Below, piece by piece: positions 1 to 5,572 of a DNA stretch of 5,572 nucleotides. Both the position numbers and the translations under genes were made by a program. The number at the start of each line of letters is the position of its first letter. Position 1 is the stretch's first letter. Origin of the DNA: Pseudorhodobacter sp. GTDB taxonomy: Bacteria; Pseudomonadota; Alphaproteobacteria; Rhodobacterales; Rhodobacteraceae. The notes under the pieces were generated by a model that was not told the origin of the DNA, ran no database searches, and was given only the letters and a program-made list of their open reading frames with translations. The DNA lies in assembly GCA_024641255.1 (NCBI GenBank), contig JAHEDL010000169.1:1-5572 (forward strand), given 5' to 3'.

Positions 1-1325
1 GCACCGGCACCTACCGCTTGCCCAACGGCTATGAATACACGGGCGCTTGGGTTGCCGGAGAGATCAAGGGCCACGGCGTTGCCCGATATCCGAACGGGTC
101 AGTCTATGACGGCAATTTTTCCAAGGGCAAACCGGAAGGCAAAGGCAAGATCACCTTTGCAGACGGCGGCAGTTACGAAGGCGACTGGGTTTCGGCCAAG
201 ATGACGGGCCAAGGCAAGGCTATTTACGCCAACGGGTCGGTCTATATCGGCGGCTTTGAAGACGGCAAGCATCAGGGTCGCGGCGCCATCACCGACAAAA
301 GCGGCTATCGCTATGACGGCGATTGGGTCGCGGGCGAAAAGCAGGGGCAAGGCAAGATCACCTACCCCGATGGCACCGCCTATGACGGGTCGCTGGTGCA
401 GGGCGCGCGCGAAGGATCGGGCACGCTTAAGTTACCAAATGGTCTGGTTTACATCGGGGCGTGGAAGGCTGGTCAAATCAATGGCTTGGGCAAGCTTACC
501 CAACCCAACGGTGATGTTTACGAAGGCGATTTCGTTGACGGCCTGCGCGTTGGCAAGGGCAAAGTGACCTATGCTAACGGCGACGTTTACAAGGGCATGA
601 TGAAGGCCGACAAGCGCGAAGGCGCTGGCGATTTTATTGGCAAAGATGGCTCTAGCTACAGCGGCGATTGGGTGGCGGGCCTGATGGATGGGCAAGGCAA
701 GCTGACCTACCCGGATGGTTCGGTCTATCAGGGCGGCTTCAAGGCGGGGCAACCCGACGGGGCAGGTAAGATTACATACGCCGATGGCAGTGAGTATGAC
801 GGGCAGTGGAAGGCCGGGGCGATTACTGGCCATGGCAAAGCCAATTACACCAACGGATCGACCTATGAAGGCACCTTGGTTTCGGCCAAGCCTGAAGGCA
901 TTGGCACCATGACCTATGCAGATGGCTTCGTTTATGAAGGCGGCTGGAAGGCCGGGAAGCATGATGGCGTTGGCACCGCGACCTGGTCGGATGGCACGGT
1001 TTACAAGGGCGATTTCAAGGCTGGCTTGCGCGATGGCAAGGGTGAACTGTCCCAACCAGATGGCTTCAGCTACTCTGGCGATTGGAAAGGAGGTCAGATG
1101 GACGGGTTTGGCAAAGCCACCTATCCGTCAGGCGATGTCTATGAAGGGGGATTTGCCAAGGATAAGCGCGAAGGTGCGGGCAAGCTGACCTATAAGAATG
1201 GCAAGTTCAGCGAAGGGCTGTGGAAAGCTGGCGTGCTCAGCGCACCACTTCCTGCTGTGCCACCAGCCCCGACGGAAGGTGTTGCCACCCCACCAGTCGC
1301 CCCGCAGGCGCCAACCAATCCGTAA
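1..1325 (+). CDS. MORN-repeat protein, 5'-truncated by the window edge
   Basis: The reading frame is already open at the left edge (first full codon at 3). The first in-window codons (T-G-T-Y-R-L-P-N-G) are the tail of an earlier repeat, so the true start is upstream; the TTG at 18 is internal. About 440 residues are visible. They consist of 17 complete 23-residue MORN units (Y-x-G-x-W/F-x-x-G-x-x-x-G-x-G pattern, then a Y-x-D/N-G turn) starting at 36, a degenerate 18th (S-E-G-L-W) at 1209, and a Pro/Ala-rich tail of about 28 residues ending in TAA at 1323-1325. MORN units form stacked beta-hairpins. In other proteins they serve as elongated scaffolds or membrane/lipid-associated modules, often beside an enzyme domain. 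No catalytic domain is visible here, but one could lie upstream. Any signal peptide would also be outside the window. Function is unknown. The family call is very secure; any role (envelope scaffold, adaptor) would be a guess. Confidence 0.93.
   Translation, partial: TGTYRLPNGYEYTGAWVAGEIKGHGVARYPNGSVYDGNFSKGKPEGKGKITFADGGSYEGDWVSAKMTGQGKAIYANGSVYIGGFEDGKHQGRGAITDKSGYRYDGDWVAGEKQGQGKITYPDGTAYDGSLVQGAREGSGTLKLPNGLVYIGAWKAGQINGLGKLTQPNGDVYEGDFVDGLRVGKGKVTYANGDVYKGMMKADKREGAGDFIGKDGSSYSGDWVAGLMDGQGKLTYPDGSVYQGGFKAGQPDGAGKITYADGSEYDGQWKAGAITGHGKANYTNGSTYEGTLVSAKPEGIGTMTYADGFVYEGGWKAGKHDGVGTATWSDGTVYKGDFKAGLRDGKGELSQPDGFSYSGDWKGGQMDGFGKATYPSGDVYEGGFAKDKREGAGKLTYKNGKFSEGLWKAGVLSAPLPAVPPAPTEGVATPPVAPQAPTNP
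36..1208 (+). repeat. 17 tandem 69-bp (23-codon) MORN units with no indel
   Basis: Units begin with a Tyr codon at 36, 105, 174 and so on every 69 bp up to 1140; the next unit boundary falls at 1209. I checked the phase at 36, 105, 588, 657, 1140 and 1209 and found no length change. Residue 5 of the units alternates Trp with Phe/Leu: W F W F W L W F, then Met at unit 9, then W F W L W F W F, and W in the partial unit 18. The array therefore has a two-unit (138-bp) period with one phase slip at unit 9 (588-656). Units diverge considerably at the DNA level, so the array is old rather than freshly amplified, but units 5 and 10 still share long stretches. Confidence 0.93.
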
Positions 1326-1341
1326 TGCGGCTTGGGCCGCA
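1326..1341 (+). terminator. Hairpin directly after the MORN stop codon
   Basis: A perfect 6-bp stem TGCGGC/GCCGCA with a TTGG loop starts one base after the stop codon. No T-run follows (next bases AACGAAAG), so it is not a standard intrinsic terminator. It could stabilise the 3' end of the mRNA or assist Rho-dependent termination. Confidence 0.3.
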
Positions 1342-1369
1342 AACGAAAGCACCGGTGTAAATTACCGCG

Positions 1370-1399
1370 AGGCCACCCGCGAAATCAGGCGTGCGGCCT
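1370..1399 (+). terminator. Imperfect hairpin in the MORN-leuA gap
   Basis: The outer arms AGGCC (1370-1374) and GGCCT (1395-1399) pair fully. An inner CGC (1378-1380) pairs with GCG (1389-1391), closing the loop GAAATCAG. The sequence that follows, AGTATTAAAG, is A/T-rich but has no T-run. It is at best a weak terminator for the MORN gene. Confidence 0.2.
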
Positions 1400-1492
1400 A
1401 GTATTAAAGCCCACAAAAGATCGCGCAAAACCACCGTTCAGGGCAAACACGGGCCGCCCGCCCTATCGCATACTTTTTCCACCGCCCCCCCC

Positions 1493-1520
1493 TTCCAATC
1501 GGGAAATTCCCCCGTATAGT
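1493..1520 (+). promoter_or_regulatory. Candidate promoter for the leu leader and leuA
   Basis: A TATAGT box at 1515-1520 is a good -10 element (five of six matches to TATAAT). A poor -35-like TTCCAA lies at 1493-1498 with a 16-bp spacer. A start site the usual 6-8 bases after the box would fall at about 1527-1528, on the A of the leader ATG, so the leader mRNA could be leaderless. There is no Shine-Dalgarno sequence before that ATG, which fits. A run of eight C abuts the -35 position. The weak -35 keeps confidence low. Confidence 0.4.
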
Positions 1521-1527
1521 CACCGCC

Positions 1528-1617
1528 ATGACACGGGAAACCATCATCGCCGCGACCCCAGCCGATGCGCTTTGCGCACCGGTCGGTCTTGGCCTGCTTC
1601 TCCTTAGCCGCTTCTGA
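1528..1617 (+). CDS. leuL: Leucine-rich leader peptide (leu attenuator peptide), 29 aa
   Basis: The ATG at 1528 opens a 29-codon ORF ending in TGA at 1615-1617, 75 bp before leuA. Its C-terminal part reads P-V-G-L-G-L-L-L-L-S-R-F. Five of the last nine sense codons are Leu, and six of all 29. The Leu codons are CTT (four), CTC and CTG, whereas leuA mostly uses CTG, so the run is enriched in the less common CTT/CTC codons. Length, position and the four consecutive Leu codons closely resemble the enterobacterial leu leader peptide, which also carries a Gly-Leu-Leu-Leu-Leu core. By that precedent, ribosomes stall in the run when charged tRNA-Leu is scarce, and the stall changes RNA folding downstream to raise leuA expression. 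The peptide itself probably has no function. No Shine-Dalgarno is visible; translation may be leaderless from the promoter box at 1515-1520. The symbol is assigned by analogy, not by homology search. Confidence 0.8.
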   Translation: MTRETIIAATPADALCAPVGLGLLLLSRF

Positions 1618-1683
1618 GCGTGCCCTTGGGTGCGACCGCTCGGAAGTGACCAGCGCCCAAAGGAAAAGCAACGGATTTAAGGA
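1580..1683 (+). promoter_or_regulatory. Probable leu attenuator: alternative RNA pairings before leuA
   Basis: Several mutually exclusive helices can be drawn. (A) CGCT 1609-1612 with AGCG 1617-1620, around the leader stop. (B) CGGTCG 1580-1585 with CGACCG 1633-1638. (C) 1619-1624 with 1629-1634, closed by a CUUG tetraloop. (D) CCTTGGGTGC 1624-1633 with GCGCCCAAAGG 1653-1663, ten pairs with one bulged A and one G-U. (E) TCCTTA 1601-1606, inside the Leu codons, with TAAGGA 1678-1683, the leuA ribosome-binding site. C blocks D, and B blocks both C and D. D is the strongest, but it is followed by AAAAGCAACGG with no U-tract, so classic intrinsic termination is not supported. Control may instead act on translation (E) or through Rho. 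Pairings were found by eye, without energy calculation. Confidence 0.5.
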
Positions 1684-1684
1684 A
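1679..1684 (+). promoter_or_regulatory. leuA ribosome-binding site
   Basis: AAGGAA lies nine bases before the leuA ATG (counted from the end of AAGGA) and fixes that start. It is the only good purine-rich site between the leader stop and leuA, and it is complementary to the leader's Leu codons at 1601-1606. Confidence 0.75.
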
Positions 1685-1692
1685 TAGCAGAA

Positions 1693-3270
1693 ATGACCAC
1701 TAAAGCCTCGCAACCGCGCGTGATGATTTTCGACACCACTTTGCGCGATGGCGAACAGTCGCCCGGCGCGACGATGACGCATGAAGAAAAGCTGGAAATC
1801 GCGGGCCTGTTGGATGAGATGGGCGTCGACATTATCGAAGCCGGGTTTCCGATTGCGTCCGAAGGCGACTTCCACGCGGTTGCCGAGATTTCGAAACGGG
1901 CAAAGAATTCAACAATCTGCGGTCTGGCCCGTGCCAGCTACAAAGACATTGATCGCTGCTGGGAAGCGGTGAAACATGCCCGCAGCCCGCGCATCCACAC
2001 CTTTATCGGCACCTCGCCGCTGCACCGCGCCATTCCGAACCTGACGATGGACGAAATGGCCGAACGCATCCACGACACCGTGGCCCATGCGCGCAACCTG
2101 TGTGACAACGTGCAATGGTCGCCGATGGACGCCACCCGCACCGAACACGATTATCTGTGCCGCGTGGTGGAAATCGCGATCAAAGCCGGGGCTACCACAA
2201 TCAACATTCCCGACACCGTTGGCTACACCGCCCCGCGCGAAAGCGCCGATCTGATCCGTATGCTGCTGGAACGGGTTCCCGGCGCTGACAACATCATTTT
2301 CGCCACCCACTGCCACAATGACCTTGGCATGGCGACCGCCAACGCCCTGGCGGCCGTTGAGGCAGGCGCGCGTCAGATTGAATGCACCATCAACGGTCTG
2401 GGCGAACGCGCCGGCAATACCGCACTGGAAGAAGTCGTGATGGCGATGAAAGTGCGCAACGACATCATGCCGTTCCAGACCGGCATCGACACCACCAAGA
2501 TCATGAACCTTTCGCGGCGGGTTGCTTCGGTTTCGGGCTTTCCGGTGCAATTCAACAAGGCGATCGTCGGCAAGAACGCCTTCTTGCACGAATCCGGCAT
2601 CCATCAGGATGGCGTGTTGAAGAACGTCGAAACCTTCGAAATCATGCGCCCCGAAGACATCGGCCTGACGCAAAAGAACATCGCGATGGGCAAACATTCT
2701 GGCCGCGCCGCGCTGCGTTCGAAACTGAAAGAACTCGGCTATGAACTGGCCGACAACCAGTTGAACGACGTGTTCGTGCGCTTCAAGGCTTTGGCCGACC
2801 GCAAGAAAGAAGTCTACGATGACGACCTGATCGCACTGGTCGCGGATGAGGCTACGATGGATGCCCATGACACGTTGCAGGTGAAACGCCTGCGTGTGGT
2901 CTGCGGCACCGATGGCCCACAAGAGGCCGAGCTGACCCTGACCATCGACGGCATTGACCACTCGATTGACGCTACTGGCGACGGCCCGGTTGATGCGGCA
3001 TTCAATGCGGTCAAGATGCTGTTCCCGCATCAGGCCCGGCTGCAACTGTATCAAGTGCACGCCGTGACCGAAGGTACCGATGCGCAAGCCACGGTTTCGG
3101 TGCGGATGGAAGAAGAAGGCCGCATCGTCACCGGCCAGTCTGCAGACACCGATACGGTTGTCGCGTCTGTTAAAGCTTACGTGAACGCGCTGAATAAATT
3201 GGTGGTGCGGCGTCAGAAATCTGCCCCCGACAGCGACATGAAATCGGTAAATTACAAAGATCGGGCTTAA
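1693..3270 (+). CDS. leuA: 2-isopropylmalate synthase
   Basis: The 525-residue enzyme (EC 2.3.3.13) condenses acetyl-CoA with 2-oxoisovalerate to 2-isopropylmalate, the committed cytosolic step of leucine synthesis. The N-terminal TIM barrel carries the metal-binding D14 and the RDGEQ motif (R18-Q22), then H206 and H208 in T-H-C-H-N-D and N242 in G-E-R-A-G-N-T, the expected metal ligands. The stretch F-L-H-E-S-G-I-H-Q-D-G belongs to the family's linker and active-site region. The C-terminal regulatory domain starts at about residue 395 and includes G-D-G-P-V-D-A (429-435), where leucine binds for feedback inhibition in this family. A full-length regulatory domain and about 520 residues indicate the long, feedback-controlled type rather than a citramalate or homocitrate synthase. 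The ATG at 1693 has AAGGA nine bases upstream. The leucine-rich leader at 1528-1617 independently supports a leucine role. No frameshift or missing key residue was seen. Confidence 0.97.
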   Translation: MTTKASQPRVMIFDTTLRDGEQSPGATMTHEEKLEIAGLLDEMGVDIIEAGFPIASEGDFHAVAEISKRAKNSTICGLARASYKDIDRCWEAVKHARSPRIHTFIGTSPLHRAIPNLTMDEMAERIHDTVAHARNLCDNVQWSPMDATRTEHDYLCRVVEIAIKAGATTINIPDTVGYTAPRESADLIRMLLERVPGADNIIFATHCHNDLGMATANALAAVEAGARQIECTINGLGERAGNTALEEVVMAMKVRNDIMPFQTGIDTTKIMNLSRRVASVSGFPVQFNKAIVGKNAFLHESGIHQDGVLKNVETFEIMRPEDIGLTQKNIAMGKHSGRAALRSKLKELGYELADNQLNDVFVRFKALADRKKEVYDDDLIALVADEATMDAHDTLQVKRLRVVCGTDGPQEAELTLTIDGIDHSIDATGDGPVDAAFNAVKMLFPHQARLQLYQVHAVTEGTDAQATVSVRMEEEGRIVTGQSADTDTVVASVKAYVNALNKLVVRRQKSAPDSDMKSVNYKDRA

Positions 3271-3278
3271 TCGCGCCC

Positions 3279-3300
3279 ACCTGCGGCAGTTTTCGCAGGT
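3279..3300 (+). terminator. Hairpin after leuA
   Basis: A perfect 7-bp stem ACCTGCG/CGCAGGT with loop GCAGTTTT starts eight bases after the leuA stop. It is followed by TAAGTGCAAT, not a T-run, so it is a weak or incomplete terminator. It may be an mRNA-stabilising 3' hairpin. Confidence 0.4.
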
Positions 3301-3312
3301 TAAGTGCAATTG

Positions 3313-3318
3313 TATAGT
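3313..3318 (+). promoter_or_regulatory. Candidate -10 box between leuA and mreB
   Basis: TATAGT here is identical to the box in front of the leu leader. No good -35 is found 16-18 bases upstream (T-rich TTTTCG only). If used, transcription would start near 3325 and run through the terminator at 3386-3427 before reaching mreB. Confidence 0.25.
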
Positions 3319-3324
3319 TAACGG

Positions 3325-4488
<1,164 letters not shown>

Positions 4489-4549
4489 TCTGCGGAAGCG
4501 GAATACGGCGCGGCGGCCTTTGGGCCATTTCGAATGAAACAGGCCGGTC

Positions 4550-5482
4550 ATGGCAAGAAACCGCATTGATCCCGAAGACTTTCACCGCCCGCTGCGCCGG
4601 GTTTTGTTGGCAGTTCTTGTATTGCTGATGTTGGGCCTTTTCTTTCTGTGGCGCATTGACAGCCCACGGGTGGAACGCTTTCGTTCCGCTTTGGTAGACC
4701 GCTTTGTGCCATCGTTCTCTTGGGCGATGGCACCGGTGACTTGGGCTGCTGGCGTCGTTGATGACTACCAATCCTACAGCCGCCTTTATGAACAAAACCA
4801 ACAGCTGCGCGAAGAACTGCGCCAGATGAAAGCGTGGAAAGAAGCCGCACTTCAGCTTGAACAGAAAAACGCCCGCCTGCTGGATCTAAACCACGTCCGG
4901 CTGGACCCGATGCTGACCCATGTCACCGGCGTTGTGCTTGCCGACAGCGGTAGCCCGTTCCGGCAGTCTGTGTTGCTGAACGTGGGTGCCCGCGACGGTA
5001 TCCGCGACGGCTGGGCCACGATGGATGGCATCGGCCTTGTTGGCCGCATTTCCGGTGTTGGCCAGCAAACCTCGCGCGTTATCTTGCTGACCGACAGCAA
5101 CAGCCGCGTGCCGGTCACGGTGCAACCGTCGGGTCAGCGGTCGATCATGAGCGGTGATAACTCTGACCTGCCGCCGTTGGACTTTTTGGAAGACCTTGAC
5201 GAAGTGCGTCCGGGCGACCGGGTTGTGACATCGGGCGACGGCGGCATGTTCCCGGCCGGATTGCTGGTTGGTTCTGTGGTGCTTGGCACCGACAAGCGGC
5301 TGCGGGTGTCGCTTGCGGCCGACTATCAGCGTTTGGAATTCTTGCGGGTGCTGCGCAGCCACGATCTGACCCCGATCACCGACGCGGGCGCGCTGATTGC
5401 ACAACCGCCGCTGCAAGGCCCGCCTAAACCGCCAACCACCCCCGAACCCGCAAGCGAGCCAGAGGGTGGCACCAATGGTTAA
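4550..5482 (+). CDS. mreC: Rod-shape-determining protein MreC
   Basis: The 310-residue protein has a short cytoplasmic N-terminus with basic residues (R13-R17), one membrane segment at about 18-34 (V-L-L-A-V-L-V-L-L-M-L-G...), then a periplasmic part. A coiled coil spans about 72-113 (Y-E-Q-N-Q-Q-L-R-E-E-L and following heptads), a beta-rich MreC core about 120-275 (including V-L-L-N-V-G-A-R-D-G-I-R-D-G-W and V-R-P-G-D-R-V-V-T-S-G-D-G-G-M-F-P-A-G), and a Pro/Glu-rich tail about 286-310. MreC links MreB/MreD to the elongation transpeptidase and glycosyltransferase in the periplasm. It has only a weak ribosome-binding site (AGG at 4541-4543), so it may depend on translation from mreB. A small GGCC-TTTG-GGCC hairpin lies at 4515-4526 in the 61-bp gap. 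Confidence 0.96.
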   Translation: MARNRIDPEDFHRPLRRVLLAVLVLLMLGLFFLWRIDSPRVERFRSALVDRFVPSFSWAMAPVTWAAGVVDDYQSYSRLYEQNQQLREELRQMKAWKEAALQLEQKNARLLDLNHVRLDPMLTHVTGVVLADSGSPFRQSVLLNVGARDGIRDGWATMDGIGLVGRISGVGQQTSRVILLTDSNSRVPVTVQPSGQRSIMSGDNSDLPPLDFLEDLDEVRPGDRVVTSGDGGMFPAGLLVGSVVLGTDKRLRVSLAADYQRLEFLRVLRSHDLTPITDAGALIAQPPLQGPPKPPTTPEPASEPEGGTNG

Positions 5483-5537
5483 CCACCTTTCCCCGCAACA
5501 CAATTATGCGCGGCACTGTGGGGCCTGCCATGATTGA
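5475..5537 (+). CDS. Possible 20-aa coupling ORF bridging mreC and mreD
   Basis: ATG 5475 overlaps the mreC stop (ATGGTTAA) and has the best ribosome-binding site of the junction (GAGGG 5462-5466, eight bases upstream). It encodes 20 residues and stops at TGA 5535-5537, just past the mreD ATG at 5530. It could relay ribosomes from mreC to mreD. It may equally be chance, or a sign of a sequencing frameshift at the mreD start. No family resemblance was seen. Confidence 0.25.
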   Translation: MVNHLSPQHNYARHCGACHD

Positions 5538-5572
5538 CGCCGCCTCGCGCGAGGTTTGGCTGCACCGCGCGT
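5530..5572 (+). CDS. mreD: Start of MreD, truncated by the window edge
   Basis: ATG 5530 opens a frame running to the window end, starting M-I-D-A-A-S-R-E-V-W-L-H-R-A. Its place directly after mreC and its short, charged, Trp-containing start before the expected first membrane helix fit MreD, the small polytopic inner-membrane partner of MreC. Only 14 codons are visible, so the call rests mainly on gene order. An in-frame ATG at 5506 and a GTG at 5518 are alternative starts. None has a good ribosome-binding site; 5530 has GGGG (5520-5523) six bases upstream. A 47-bp gap from mreC suggests the same operon. Confidence 0.65.
   Translation, partial: MIDAASREVWLHRA

Larger units (their letters stand above)
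1326..1527. other. Non-coding gap between the MORN gene and the leu leader
   Basis: I see no convincing gene here. Open frames across it are short, arginine- and proline-rich and lack ribosome-binding sites. It contains the hairpin at 1326-1341 and a second imperfect hairpin at 1370-1399 (arms AGGCC/GGCCT plus an inner CGC/GCG, loop of eight), which lacks a T-run. It also contains a run of eight C at 1485-1492 and the probable leader promoter near 1493-1520. Confidence 0.6.

Noticed and set aside
432..1055. 207-codon minus-strand open frame with periodic sequence
   Set aside because: Its periodicity is just the reverse complement of the 69-bp MORN repeats; no independent coding evidence.
36..1208. 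Regular 69-bp repeats as a CRISPR array or DNA satellite
   Set aside because: No constant repeat with variable spacers; the period is a protein repeat preserved in one open frame.
1332..1607. 91-codon + strand frame across the MORN-leuA gap
   Set aside because: Arg/Pro-rich composition, no ribosome-binding site, and it overlaps the better-supported leu leader in another frame.
1438..1875. 145-codon minus-strand frame overlapping the start of leuA
   Set aside because: Runs antisense through the leader and leuA 5' end, with no recognisable motif.
1693..3270. Homocitrate or citramalate synthase instead of LeuA
   Set aside because: Length, motif set, complete leucine-regulatory C-terminal domain and the Leu-rich leader all favour 2-isopropylmalate synthase.
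4534..4569. Eleven-codon ORF starting at ATG 4534 over the mreC start
   Set aside because: Out of frame with mreC, no ribosome-binding site, no leader-like amino-acid run.
5517..5531. C-G-A-C-H (CxxCH heme-like) motif in the 20-codon ORF after mreC
   Set aside because: A single five-residue match in a tiny ORF with no signal peptide; chance.

Overview
The window looks like ordinary chromosomal DNA from a G+C-rich alphaproteobacterium, most likely in the Rhodobacterales (Rhodobacter/Paracoccus/Roseobacter-type). This rests on the full-length LeuA and MreB sequences, an mreB-mreC-mreD order following leuA, codon use dominated by G/C-ending codons, and the style of the MORN-repeat protein. The placement is from recognition, not from a search. 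All genes lie on the + strand. There are no tRNA or rRNA genes, insertion sequences or CRISPR arrays.

Region by region: (1) 1-1325 is the 3' part of a long MORN-repeat protein; its start lies upstream of the window. (2) 1326-1692 is a 367-bp gap holding two weak hairpins, a run of eight C, and, just before leuA, a short leucine-rich ORF (1528-1617). That ORF has the hallmarks of a leu attenuation leader peptide: 29 residues, five Leu codons in its last nine sense codons, and alternative RNA pairings between it and leuA. One of these pairings joins the Leu codons directly to the leuA Shine-Dalgarno sequence. (3) 1693-3270 is leuA (2-isopropylmalate synthase, first committed step of leucine synthesis). 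(4) 3271-3450 is an intergenic stretch with a weak hairpin, a TATAGT box and a textbook intrinsic terminator whose U-tract ends only 23 bp before the mreB ATG. (5) 3451-4488 is mreB, 4550-5482 is mreC, and mreD begins near 5530 and runs off the end. A short, well-primed ORF (5475-5537) bridges mreC and mreD.

How it works together: leuA appears to be a separately controlled biosynthetic unit, sensing leucine supply through its leader. MreB (actin-like filament), MreC (periplasmic scaffold) and MreD (membrane partner) form the elongasome core that directs lateral cell-wall synthesis. The most interesting, least documented parts are the regulatory RNAs: the leu leader with possible control at the leuA ribosome-binding site, and the terminator-bearing leader or small RNA in front of mreB. 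The MORN array also shows a clean two-repeat periodicity broken by a single out-of-phase unit.
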